Assembly (NCBI RefSeq): GCF_000011385.1
Contig: NC_005125.1
Location: 4,464,001-4,528,000, forward strand
Direction of reading: 5' to 3'
DNA: 64,000 nucleotides
Source of the DNA: Gloeobacter violaceus PCC 7421
GTDB lineage: Bacteria; Cyanobacteriota; Cyanobacteriia; Gloeobacterales; Gloeobacteraceae
The translations under genes were made by a program, and so were the position numbers. The notes under the pieces were generated by a model. It had not been told where the DNA came from, made no database searches, and worked only from the letters and a program-made list of their open reading frames with translations. Below, one piece after another: positions 8,371 through 16,484 of this stretch; within the stretch, counting starts at the first letter, position 1; each line of letters opens with the position of its first letter.

Positions 8371-9899
8371 AGGGTGCCGACACGTACCACCCGCCCCACC
8401 GAGGGGACGCCGTCGGCGTTGAGGACATAGAGCAGGTAGTGCCCGGGGGGGGCAAGATTGCCGTTTGCCGGGGCGGTGACGGTGAGGGTGTTGCCCGAGC
8501 GGGTGAAGGTCAATTCGTTGAAGCGCTGATTTTCATTGAAGGCGTGGGTCACCGAGGAGAGACGCACCCAGGTGACGCGCCGGATATCGGCCGCCTCGGG
8601 GCTCTGGACGGTAAACGCCTGGCCGTAGCCCACAGAAATCGGCGCGGCGCTCACTGTGGGGCGCGGCCCACGAAACAGATAGGGCGGCGAATAAATTTCT
8701 GCACTCGGGCGGTAGGCCGATTCGCCACCCTGGCCGCCGCCTGCCGAGAGTACCCGGCCGTCCGGCAATAGCGCCGCTATCGAGTGATAAATGCGGGGAG
8801 TGGGCATGCTTGCGAGGGTGCTCCAGCTTTGGGTGGCCGGGTCCCACAGTTCGGCGGGCAGAGCGGGGGCGGTCTCCTCGTACCTGCCGGGCGAACTGTT
8901 GCCGCCGGTGGCGAGGATCGTGCCGTCCGGCAGCACCGTGAGGTTGTGGTGGCGGCGCGGGTAAGCCATCGATTCGACCTGCTGCCAGAGCGGGGAGGCG
9001 GCGTTCAGATCGATGATCTCGGTGGTGGCGGTGGGGGGCGGGCCGTACAGGTCGCCGCCGGCCCCCCCCGAGATGAGTACTTTGCCGGGAGCGTAACTCG
9101 CCGCCGAACCGTAGTCGCGCGTATCGTTAAAGTTCGTGTGCGCCACCGGGATCCAGCGGCCGGTACCGGTGGTGTCGAGGTAGCGGGTGTCCGGCTCCGG
9201 ACCGGCGTAGAAGACCTGGCCGTTGGGAGCGGCAAACATATACGGGTAGTAGCCGTACTTCAGCGAGTTGGTGCCGTCCGGCAGCTTTTGGGCGTCGACA
9301 AGATCCCGCCACCCCCCCGTCGTCTTCCAGATCTGGGGCATCTGATTGATGTTCTGGTAACCCGCGTAGGTTCCGGCGATCACGAGCACCTCGCCGTTGC
9401 CCAAAGTGGTGGTCGTCGGATACCACCGCCGGGCGATCATGTCCTGGACTTTGGTCCAACCCTGGGTGATGTGGTCGTAAATGGTCGTGTCCACCAGGCC
9501 GCGGTCGTCATCTAAATGGCCGCCGGTGACCAGCAACCGCCCGTCGGGCAAAAAGGCATGCCCGGAGCAAAAGACGTTGGTGGTGCTGTTGAGGATGTTG
9601 TTGTTGACGAAAGTGTCGCTTACCGGATCCCAAACGCGCGCTTGTGTGGTCTTGCCATCGACTTGATTCTCGTCCCAATCGCGACCCCAGGTGAGAACCT
9701 TGCCGTCGGGCAGTACGTGGGCGTGGATGGCGACAAAACCCCAATCTTTGGTCGCGCTCCAATGGCCGAGTATATCCGGATCTGCAGACTGGGCACGACT
9801 GCTTTGCACGACAGCAGTGCCAAGGCCCACAGAAAAAGCCGAAACGCCCGTCAAAAATGCAATCGCTTGAACCACGAGGCTGGAAGGAGATTTACGCAT
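7614..9899 (-). CDS. Galactose-oxidase/glyoxal-oxidase-like copper radical oxidase with FG-GAP tail
   Basis: A 761-residue exported protein with a signal peptide ending around residue 37 (SRAQSA). Residues ~45-410 form a seven-bladed Kelch-type propeller and ~415-508 an E-set domain of the DUF1929 type. The copper and radical residues of galactose oxidase have visible counterparts: C111 (VFCSG, thioether Cys), Y160 (RRWYP, cross-linked Tyr), Y371-H372 (RIYHS, axial Tyr and His) and H452 (VTHAFN). Spacings resemble those of the fungal enzyme. Residues ~515-761 are five FG-GAP-like repeats nearly identical to those of the gene at 2080-5031. The likely reaction is oxidation of a primary alcohol or aldehyde with O2 giving H2O2. 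The substrate is unknown. Confidence 0.88.
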   Translation of the reverse strand: MRKSPSSLVVQAIAFLTGVSAFSVGLGTAVVQSSRAQSADPDILGHWSATKDWGFVAIHAHVLPDGKVLTWGRDWDENQVDGKTTQARVWDPVSDTFVNNNILNSTTNVFCSGHAFLPDGRLLVTGGHLDDDRGLVDTTIYDHITQGWTKVQDMIARRWYPTTTTLGNGEVLVIAGTYAGYQNINQMPQIWKTTGGWRDLVDAQKLPDGTNSLKYGYYPYMFAAPNGQVFYAGPEPDTRYLDTTGTGRWIPVAHTNFNDTRDYGSAASYAPGKVLISGGAGGDLYGPPPTATTEIIDLNAASPLWQQVESMAYPRRHHNLTVLPDGTILATGGNSSPGRYEETAPALPAELWDPATQSWSTLASMPTPRIYHSIAALLPDGRVLSAGGGQGGESAYRPSAEIYSPPYLFRGPRPTVSAAPISVGYGQAFTVQSPEAADIRRVTWVRLSSVTHAFNENQRFNELTFTRSGNTLTVTAPANGNLAPPGHYLLYVLNADGVPSVGRVVRVGTLAPAGDFSGDRKSELVWRNGATGQNSLWLMNNTTFTQSVALPAVSDPNWLITGSGDFDNDGRPDLLWRNRATGENNLWLMNGTVYRTKVTLPLVGTAWQVGGVGDFDGDGRPDIFWRNPSTGQVSAWLMNGTQYLVSRALPSVIDPNWQLVAAGQFNNDAQADLLWRHKQTGANSVWLMSGTALAQSVALPAVSTAWQIGAAGDYNGDGKADIVWRDTTTGANAVWLMNGTAFVQSVGLSAVAAGWQLSGPR

Positions 9900-10239
9900 A
9901 AATTCTTCGGACTAAGGGGAGGAATTCGTCGCAAATTTATCAGCTGCAATTGGCCGGGGCGAGTTAGAAAAGGCGATTTTGAGCAAATTTCCGTGGATTT
10001 CGTACAAAAATGTGCCAACCACCGGCAGTGCTTACTCGGCTTTCGACCCTCTGAAAGCTGAATTATTCGCAGTTCCTATAGCAGTAAAAACACTGATTGT
10101 TCTGCACCATACCCCGTCGACGGCGGCGAGGGGTCAGGCCGGAAAACACCCGATTATCAACATATTATTCTTGAGCCGGCTCGCTGGATAATCGGCCATG
10201 GATTCGACTTTGTGATCAGATAATAGGGAAGCCCGCCCT
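9900..10239. other. Divergent intergenic region, 340 bp
   Basis: The region separates the minus-strand oxidase from the plus-strand GntR regulator and is more AT-rich than its flanks. It must carry both promoters, but no convincing -35/-10 pair stood out. Short TAAT-containing blocks occur at about 10188 and 10221. A possible 70-codon frame at 9979-10191 has no family resemblance and no ribosome-binding site, so it is not called. Confidence 0.4.
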
Positions 10240-11229
10240 GTGCAGATTCAAATGAAATTCCGATTTCAGCTCCAAAGCGACAGCGACGTGCCGGCATCGA
10301 CCCAGTTGCTCAATCAGATCAGTTTTGCCATCGCCTCACGCCAGTTTCCGCCGGGCTACCAGCTGCCCAGCACCCGTCAACTCGCCATGATCACCGGCCT
10401 GCACCGCAACACGATCAGCAAGGTCTATCACTTGTTGGAGGAAATGGGTCTGGTCGAAGCCCAGGCCGGTTCCGGGATCTATGTGAAGGCTCTGGGCGGA
10501 GTGGGCGCACGCGCCACGGCCTTGGAGCGTTTTCCCGAAGCGCGTGCGCTGGTGCAAAAGAGCCTCGATGCGCTTTTGGCCTGCGGCTGTTCGCTGGAGC
10601 AGGCGCGGGGCTTGTTTCTGGCGGAAATTGATTGGCGCCTGCGGTGCGGGGCGGTGCTGCTGGTGGCAGCCCCGGCGCGGGATCTGGGGTTGGGGGAGTT
10701 GATGAGTTGGGAGTTGAACCGGGCGCTCGGTATCCCGGTGCAGCGCGTGGCCCTCGAAGAACTCGACGCGGTGCTGGAACAGACCCGGGCCGGCACCGTG
10801 GTCACCAGCCGCTATCACCTGGCCCGGGCCGCTGCGGCAGCCGAGCCGCGGGGGATCCGGGTGTTGCCCCTCGACATCACCGACTTCAGCCGCGAACTGG
10901 CGTTGGTGGCGGCTCTACCCAAGGACAGCTGCCTGGGTCTGGTAAGCCTCAGTTCCGATTTGTTGAATGCGGTGGAGATGTTTCTGCACAGCCAGCACGG
11001 CGACGATGTCCTGGTGTTGACCACGCAACTGGAGGACACCCCTCGCCTGCGGGCGATCGTCCGCTCCGCTCAGCTCATCGTCACCGATCAGGCAAGCTAC
11101 GGGCCGGTCGCCCGACTCATCGAGAAGCTGCGCGCCGATCTGGTCCGCCCGCCGCAACTGGTCAGCTGCGGCGATTATCTGCAACCGGCCTCCGTCGCGG
11201 CGCTCAAGCGCGAACTGGGCCTGGGCTGA
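10240..11229 (+). CDS. GntR-family transcriptional regulator
   Basis: A 329-residue regulator. Residues ~15-85 are a GntR winged helix-turn-helix: QISFAIASRQFPPGYQLPSTRQLA and then LHRNTISKVYHLLEEMGLVEAQAGSGIYV. The C-terminal ~230 residues are an effector-binding region of the type seen in cyanobacterial GntR-like proteins, without aminotransferase features. The start is GTG at 10240; ATG at 10252 is possible. The deacetylase gene follows by 15 bases and is probably co-transcribed. The DNA target and ligand are unknown. Confidence 0.85.
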   Translation: MQIQMKFRFQLQSDSDVPASTQLLNQISFAIASRQFPPGYQLPSTRQLAMITGLHRNTISKVYHLLEEMGLVEAQAGSGIYVKALGGVGARATALERFPEARALVQKSLDALLACGCSLEQARGLFLAEIDWRLRCGAVLLVAAPARDLGLGELMSWELNRALGIPVQRVALEELDAVLEQTRAGTVVTSRYHLARAAAAAEPRGIRVLPLDITDFSRELALVAALPKDSCLGLVSLSSDLLNAVEMFLHSQHGDDVLVLTTQLEDTPRLRAIVRSAQLIVTDQASYGPVARLIEKLRADLVRPPQLVSCGDYLQPASVAALKRELGLG

Positions 11230-11244
11230 GCGGGGGTAACTCTT

Positions 11245-11940
11245 GTGGCAAGCATCCCAGTGGACCTGTACTCAGGCTTTTATACGGCAGCACACCAGCT
11301 CTTGAGCGGCATTTTTCCAGATTGCCTCTGGCAAGGCGATCCGGGTGTGCCGGAGGTGGCGCTCAGCTTCGACGACGGCCCGGATCCGCGCTACACACCG
11401 CCGCTGTTGAATGTTCTGGCCCACCACCGGGTGCAGGCGAGTTTCTTTTTGTTGGGCAACCGGGTGGCGGCGTCCGCCGGGATTGTCAGGGACATCTACG
11501 AAGCGGGGCATTGGCTCGGCCTGCACGGGTACGACCACCGCCCTTTTTTGCGCACCGCCGGTCTGCGCGAAAGTTTGGAGCAATCGCGCACGCTGGTCGC
11601 TGCAGCCTGCGCTCTGGAGCCGGGGCACCTGCGCGACGTGCGTCCGCCCTACGGGATCGCCGCCCCGGCGGTCCTCACCGCTCTGGGCCGGTGGGGATAC
11701 CGTCCGGTGATGTGGCAGGTGCTCTCGGACGATTCGCAGCGGCCCGGCGTCGAGACTGTCGTGCGGCGCACCCTCGCCCAGGTGCGCAACGGCTCGCTGA
11801 TTGTGCTCCACGACGGCAACGACGGGGCCGGTGACGATGTCGCCCGCGCGACCGACCGCATCGTGGCAACGCTCCTGGCGCGCGGCTATCGGTTTGTGAC
11901 GGTGGAGCGTTTCTGGCAAGTGCGCACCTCACCGAAGTAG
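11245..11940 (+). CDS. Polysaccharide deacetylase (NodB domain)
   Basis: A 231-residue carbohydrate esterase family 4 protein. The metal-binding triad is D44 (SFDDGPDP) with H94 and H98 (LHGYDH). The substrate-groove motif RPPYG lies at 133-137 and the final LHDG at 188-191. These enzymes remove N-acetyl groups from chitin-like oligomers, peptidoglycan or exopolysaccharide. No clear signal peptide is visible. The start is GTG at 11245. It lies directly after the GntR gene. Confidence 0.87.
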   Translation: MASIPVDLYSGFYTAAHQLLSGIFPDCLWQGDPGVPEVALSFDDGPDPRYTPPLLNVLAHHRVQASFFLLGNRVAASAGIVRDIYEAGHWLGLHGYDHRPFLRTAGLRESLEQSRTLVAAACALEPGHLRDVRPPYGIAAPAVLTALGRWGYRPVMWQVLSDDSQRPGVETVVRRTLAQVRNGSLIVLHDGNDGAGDDVARATDRIVATLLARGYRFVTVERFWQVRTSPK

Positions 11941-11945
11941 CGATG

Positions 11946-11973
11946 AAAAAACCCGGGGCCGGATGGCCTCGGG
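11946..11973 (-). terminator. Rho-independent terminator, minus strand
   Basis: A 9-bp stem (CCCGGGGCC with GGCCTCGGG, one wobble) around a GGAT loop is followed on the minus strand by six T. It lies 40 bases beyond the truncated hydrolase gene and could also stop plus-strand readthrough from the deacetylase. Confidence 0.7.
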
Positions 11974-12012
11974 GGCAAGCTTTTGCAGGTGTGGACAAAT
12001 CGCGGACAGGCG

Positions 12013-12405
12013 TCAGAAGTTGTCGCCCATTTTCTGCTGGAGGCAGGAGCGGACGGCCTGCCGGTCCTGGTTCTGCTGTCGGCACTGCTCGATGGCCACC
12101 CAACCAGCGTGCGAAAGGCTCAAAGGAATCACCTGCCGCGCACCGCCGGCCTCCACCAGGGCGAGGGCGTCGGCCACCAGGTCCGCTGTGGAAAAATCAC
12201 TGTTGAGTGATTCTGACTCGCCGTGGCTTCGCAGCTCCAGGTTGAGAACGCGCCTGTGCTGACTGATTTCCTGGCCGAGGGCGTCGAAGGCGGAGCGGCT
12301 GACGCACCAGCCGGGCAGCAGCAGCACCGCCGGTTCACCCTGACCCCAGTCGTCGAAGGAGATGCTGGTAGTGTACTTATCGATTCTGGACAACGTTGCC
12401 TCCAT
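12013..12405 (-). pseudogene. Truncated alpha/beta hydrolase
   Basis: Only 130 residues remain, about half of a normal alpha/beta hydrolase. The N-terminal part is intact: LLLPGWCVSRSAF (oxyanion region), ELRSHGESE, and a nucleophile elbow SLSHAGW in which the first Gly of GxSxG is replaced. The frame stops 30 residues later with a sequence unlike the family, and the Asp and His parts of the triad are missing. No continuation was seen downstream before the terminator. A decayed gene is most likely, though a small functional protein cannot be excluded. Confidence 0.55.
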
Positions 12406-12616
12406 ACACGCGCCTCACAACCTCGGAATCAATGGCGTGCAGTCGATTCCAGTGTGCCTGGGTCGAGCGATACGCTCAAGCAATTAATTGCGCCCTCAAG
12501 AGATAAGGAGTAGCTCCAGCTCAAGAAGCTCACTGTGAATCTCCAATCGCGCTATAGTACAAAAAACGAACTTTAATGGATGAATTCACCAGCTTATGTG
12601 CAACAAAAGGCACAAC

Positions 12617-13873
12617 ATGAAATTGAACGCTGTGCAGTTGGGTGAGCGCTTGCGGGCTGCGCGCGAAAGACGGGGCCTGAGTCAACAGACGATCGGGGAT
12701 GCCCTGGGGCTGAAGCGCACGGCTGTGACTAATATGGAGAGCGGCAAGCGGGCAGTCTCTACACTGGAACTCACGCGACTAGCCCAGATGTACGACCAGC
12801 CAGTAACTTTTTTCTTGATGGATCGGACGGATGAGGAAGATCTTGCCACTGTCCTGTTCCGTATCGTGCCGGAATTTGCTGAGGATAGCCTTCTCAGACA
12901 GGCCGTCGAACGCACCCTCGATCTTTGCCAGGAGGGCGTCGGCTTGCGGCGCCTGCTTCGCTACGAGCAAGAGGACACCTTGCCCAACTACAGCTTGCGG
13001 ATGCATACCGCCGGTGAGGCTGTCTCTCAAGGCGTGTGGGTGGCCCAGGTGGAGCGGCAACGGCTGGGATTGGGCAACGCGCCGGTCGCCGACATTGCCA
13101 AGTTGATTGCCGAGCAGGGTGTGTGGGTTGCCGCTGCCGAATTGCCCGAATGGCTATCGGGCCTGTATCTTCATCACGCCTCCATCGGTCTTGCCATCCT
13201 GGTCAACGGCGCTCACCCCTTCACCCGTCGTCGCTTTTCCTATGCGCACGAGTACGCTCATGCATTGTTGGACCGCTCCTTGACCGTTCAGCCGACGCGC
13301 AAAGAAAATAGCTCCGAACTGGTGGAAAAGCGGGCAAATGCCTTTGCCGCAGCCTTCTTGATGCCCGCAGACGGAGTGACCGACATGCTGCACAGGTTGC
13401 ACAAAGGGCATCCCAGCCGTTCGACTCAGACGGTCTTCGACGCGGCAACCGGTGGGGTGATGGAAGCAGAGATTCGGCCCCGTCCAGGTACGCAGGCCAT
13501 CACCTTTCAAGACATCGCCGCCATCGCCCGTCACTTTCAGGTCAGCTACGAGGCTGCCGTCTGGAGGCTCAGGAGCCTGGGCCACATTGGTGCTTCCGAG
13601 TGCAGTGCGCTTATCGAACAAAAGGATCACGGCAGGCGCTACATGCGCTTACTCGGAGCGTCTGAAGAACCAACCGAAAGCCTGTCCCACGAGTCGGGAA
13701 CGCCGAGTAAGCCACCCGCCGACGAACAACTGCGCCACCACCTGGCTCGGCTTGCCATCGAAGCGTACCGTCAGGAGGAAATTTCCCGGGGCCGCCTGCG
13801 GGAACTGGCCCGGAAACTCGGCGTAGCTTCGGAGGAACTTCTCGACCTTGCTGAAGCGACCCGTGCCGAGTGA
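12617..13873 (+). CDS. XRE-type regulator with ImmA/IrrE metallopeptidase domain
   Basis: A 418-residue protein from the preferred ATG at 12617 (AAAAGG six bases upstream; ATG at 12596 is also in frame). Residues ~5-60 are an XRE helix-turn-helix (LGERLRAARERRGLSQQTIG, KRTAVTNMESGKR). The central part carries the ImmA/IrrE (DUF955) zinc-peptidase motif HEYAH at 211-215, with the downstream Glu at 237 in a VEKRANAFAAAFLMP segment. Related proteins cleave or inactivate repressors, or act as antitoxin-like regulators of mobile elements and defence genes. Its stop lies inside the next gene, which encodes a PIN domain, so the two form a translationally coupled pair. Confidence 0.88.
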   Translation: MKLNAVQLGERLRAARERRGLSQQTIGDALGLKRTAVTNMESGKRAVSTLELTRLAQMYDQPVTFFLMDRTDEEDLATVLFRIVPEFAEDSLLRQAVERTLDLCQEGVGLRRLLRYEQEDTLPNYSLRMHTAGEAVSQGVWVAQVERQRLGLGNAPVADIAKLIAEQGVWVAAAELPEWLSGLYLHHASIGLAILVNGAHPFTRRRFSYAHEYAHALLDRSLTVQPTRKENSSELVEKRANAFAAAFLMPADGVTDMLHRLHKGHPSRSTQTVFDAATGGVMEAEIRPRPGTQAITFQDIAAIARHFQVSYEAAVWRLRSLGHIGASECSALIEQKDHGRRYMRLLGASEEPTESLSHESGTPSKPPADEQLRHHLARLAIEAYRQEEISRGRLRELARKLGVASEELLDLAEATRAE

Positions 13874-14450
13874 GCTGGAGCCGCCTTCACCCGGCAACAC
13901 GCCCATCGTCGCCGACACCTCTGTTCTCATCAATTTTCTGAAGGTTGACCGGATGGACCTCATTGGTACCCATCCCTCTCGCTTCCTGGTGCTCGATCAT
14001 GTTGCGGAGGAGATTTCTGAAGACTATCCCCAGCAGTACAAACGCTTCGAGGCTTCCCTTGCCGCCGGATACATCGGGCTTGAGAGGGTTACTGATCCCA
14101 CCGAGGTCCATGTGTTTTTGCTTCTGGCCATCGGCAATCGGCTAGGAGCGGGCGAGCGGGCGGCCATCGCCGTTGCGCTATCCCGGAAATATGCCCTTGC
14201 CATAGACGATCGCAAGGCAATAAACCGCGCTCTGCGCGAAGCGGGCATCGCTTCTACCCGGCTTCGGATCCTCCGCACCCAGGACATCGTTGTTACTCTC
14301 ATCCAAACGGGTGCGCTTTCGATTGCACAAGCGGACGGAATGCTCGCCGATTGGGCCGCAAACCATCGTTTCAAGCTCAAAATCACCAGCTTCAGAGCAC
14401 TACTTGGGCCGTCGTCCGCGGAAGCCGAGGGCGAATCACCTGAGCGCTGA
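13848..14450 (+). CDS. PIN-domain ribonuclease-like protein paired with ImmA/IrrE regulator
   Basis: A 200-residue protein from TTG at 13848 with GGAGGAA upstream. It overlaps the regulator gene by 26 bases. PIN acidic residues are visible: D23 (VADTSVLINFL), E103 (GAGERAAIAVA) and D120/D121 (AIDDRKA). The fold is that of metal-dependent RNases such as VapC toxins and of the PIN proteins that accompany ImmA/IrrE regulators. The last 59 bases overlap the 3' end of the convergent monooxygenase gene. GTG at 13863 is an alternative start. A toxin or effector role is inferred. Confidence 0.8.
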   Translation: MLKRPVPSELEPPSPGNTPIVADTSVLINFLKVDRMDLIGTHPSRFLVLDHVAEEISEDYPQQYKRFEASLAAGYIGLERVTDPTEVHVFLLLAIGNRLGAGERAAIAVALSRKYALAIDDRKAINRALREAGIASTRLRILRTQDIVVTLIQTGALSIAQADGMLADWAANHRFKLKITSFRALLGPSSAEAEGESPER

Positions 14451-15444
14451 AGCGCTCCATCTCCTCGCGCTGAGGACTCATCTGCAACAGCAACAGATCC
14501 ACCCCGGCTTCTAAGAAGCGTTCAATCTGCTCTGCCACCTGCTCGGGAGTGCCGACCAAGCCGGTGCGCAGGCCGCGGTTGGAGACTGAATATTCTTCGA
14601 TCGACATATTCTGTTCCAGCTGGGTGCCGGATAGCCACTGCCGGTAGTTGGCAAAGCCTGCGGCCGATTGGCGTACATCGGTGATCCGGGCCAGTTCTGC
14701 CTGCGCTTCGCGCTCAGAGTCCCGCACGATTGCGTAACCGGCTGCCCCGAAAGTCATGGGCGGCAGCCCCAACTTTTCGCGCCGGACAGTCATATCGGCG
14801 ATCTTGGCTGCCACCCGCTCGGGCGGATCGCCGTGCATCAGGTAGGCGTCGCACTTGCGGGCAATCAAATCCTTGGCCGCCTCCGATTCGCCCCCGGCAT
14901 AGATCGTCGGGCGAGGGCGGCTTGCGGGCTTCGGTTGCAGAACGTTGTCGTCCACCCGGTAGTAGCGGCCTGCATAAGAAAAGTGATCCCGGCTCCAGAC
15001 GCCGTCGAGCACCTCCAGCCACTCGGAGGTGCGCGCGTAGCGGTCGTCGTGCTGCTCGAAGTGCACGCCGTACATTTTCGCTTCGTCGGCCCACCAGGAG
15101 GAGACGACGTTGAGCGATAAACGCCCGCCCGCAATCTGGTCGATGTTGGCGGCCTGTTTGGCAAGCAAAGCCGGCAGGTGAAAAGTCGGCCGCACCGCCA
15201 CCATGATCTCCAGCCGCTCGGTCACCGCCGCGAGGGCTGCCGCCGTTGACCAGGCGTCCAGGGCCGGGGCCTGGATGCCCTTGATGTCGTTGAGGTTCAG
15301 TTCGGCCACCAGGGTCAGATCGAAGCCGAGTCCCTCGCTGCGGCAGGCCAGATCCCGCACGTAGGGCCAGTCGGCTGTCATGTTCTCATCCTCGACGTTG
15401 CGCAGCCAGCCGCCGAAGACCGGCAGCCAGTAGCCGAAGCGCAT
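14392..15444 (-). CDS. LLM-class flavin-dependent monooxygenase (SsuD-like)
   Basis: A 350-residue luciferase-like monooxygenase. The start MRFGYWLPVFGGWLR, the MVAVRPTFHLPALLAKQAANIDQIAGGRLSLNVVS-type region and the SSWWADEA segment are typical of FMNH2-dependent alkanesulfonate-type enzymes. Such enzymes need a separate flavin reductase and cleave C-S bonds or hydroxylate small substrates. The start at 15444 lies 4 bases after the stop of the ATP-grasp gene, so the two are tightly coupled. Its 3' end overlaps the PIN gene on the opposite strand. The substrate is unknown. Confidence 0.87.
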   Translation of the reverse strand: MRFGYWLPVFGGWLRNVEDENMTADWPYVRDLACRSEGLGFDLTLVAELNLNDIKGIQAPALDAWSTAAALAAVTERLEIMVAVRPTFHLPALLAKQAANIDQIAGGRLSLNVVSSWWADEAKMYGVHFEQHDDRYARTSEWLEVLDGVWSRDHFSYAGRYYRVDDNVLQPKPASRPRPTIYAGGESEAAKDLIARKCDAYLMHGDPPERVAAKIADMTVRREKLGLPPMTFGAAGYAIVRDSEREAQAELARITDVRQSAAGFANYRQWLSGTQLEQNMSIEEYSVSNRGLRTGLVGTPEQVAEQIERFLEAGVDLLLLQMSPQREEMERFSAQVIRPRLPRTTAQVVL

Positions 15445-15448
15445 CTTC

Positions 15449-16459
15449 TTAGTGCCCAAAGCCCCCCTCCCGCTCCAGAAAATCGACCAGCCGGACAAAC
15501 GGGTCGAAACCGACCACCCGCTCACCGTCAGAAACAAAGTTCGACAGGGCGTTGATGTCGTAGTAATAAATCCGTCCGTCCCGGTCGTCCACGAGGTACT
15601 CGACTCCCCCCACTTCGATTCCCGCCGCGGCCACAATCCGCTCGACATCGGCAATCACACTTTGCGGCGGTTCGTAGCCTTCTACCCGCAAACCCGCCTT
15701 GGGCGCTTCCACCGGGCAGGCAATGTCAAGGGACTCCCCGCCGATGGTCCGGCAGATGTCCGCCGGGCAGAGATCAAAAGTTTCGCCCGTGAGATGCACG
15801 CGAATGGCGTAAAGAAACTTGCCTCCCACCACCTCCACCCGGGTAATAAAGTCGCCCCGGGCCGGAAGAAATTCCTGCACCAGCGCGACGCTATCGAGAC
15901 CCAGATCGAGGGCGTCCCCGCAAGCCGCCTCGGCCAGTTGCTCGGGCGTGTCGAAGCGGGTCACCCCGGCGCCGCTGCCGCCGACGTTAGGCTTGACCAC
16001 CACCGGAAAGCGCAGGCCCACCGCCGCCCGGGGGGCGTCCGCGGCCCGGCAGAAGACGTGGGCGCGGGGAAAAGGCAGGCCCAGAGCGCGCAGCAGCGAC
16101 AGTTGCAGCGCCTTGGAAATTTCATGTCTGAAGGCGCGCTCGCCGTTGACTACCCGCAAACCCTGCCCTTCGAGGTGGGCCAGCCAGCCCAGGGTGTAGT
16201 GGATGTGGCGGCCGCCGCCGCGGCGGTAGGCCGACGGGCTCATCCGGTTGAAGAGCAGGCCCACCCCCCGCTCCGCCGCCAGATTAGTCGGATCGTAAAA
16301 ACGGCCCTCGGCGGGCATTTTGAGATAGGGGGTTCCGCGGCGCTCCAGTTCGGCAAACAGCGGCTCGAACCAGCGGGGGTGCTCGTAGTAGACGGCGAGC
16401 GGCCCCCGGGCGCCGGGCACCTGGGTGGGCAACGATCCGGCGGCGGGTGAAACGGTCAC
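15449..16459 (-). CDS. ATP-grasp ligase, RimK-like
   Basis: A 336-residue protein from GTG at 16459, which has GGGGAGG six bases upstream; TTG at 16474 is an alternative. The ATP-grasp fold is indicated by FPVVVKPNVGGSGAGV (ATP-binding lysine and glycine loop), by LVQEFLPA, and by the metal-binding end GRIYYYDINALSNF. ATP-grasp enzymes join a carboxylate to an amine through an acyl-phosphate. No substrate can be assigned. It sits between the epoxide-hydrolase-like gene and the LLM monooxygenase in one minus-strand run. Confidence 0.83.
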   Translation of the reverse strand: MTVSPAAGSLPTQVPGARGPLAVYYEHPRWFEPLFAELERRGTPYLKMPAEGRFYDPTNLAAERGVGLLFNRMSPSAYRRGGGRHIHYTLGWLAHLEGQGLRVVNGERAFRHEISKALQLSLLRALGLPFPRAHVFCRAADAPRAAVGLRFPVVVKPNVGGSGAGVTRFDTPEQLAEAACGDALDLGLDSVALVQEFLPARGDFITRVEVVGGKFLYAIRVHLTGETFDLCPADICRTIGGESLDIACPVEAPKAGLRVEGYEPPQSVIADVERIVAAAGIEVGGVEYLVDDRDGRIYYYDINALSNFVSDGERVVGFDPFVRLVDFLEREGGFGH

Positions 16460-16484
16460 GCGGGGCCTCCCCAAACGGCTGGAC

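Noticed and set aside
9979-10191. A 70-codon frame in the oxidase/GntR intergenic region
   Set aside because: No ribosome-binding site, no family resemblance, and it lies where promoters for both flanking genes are needed.
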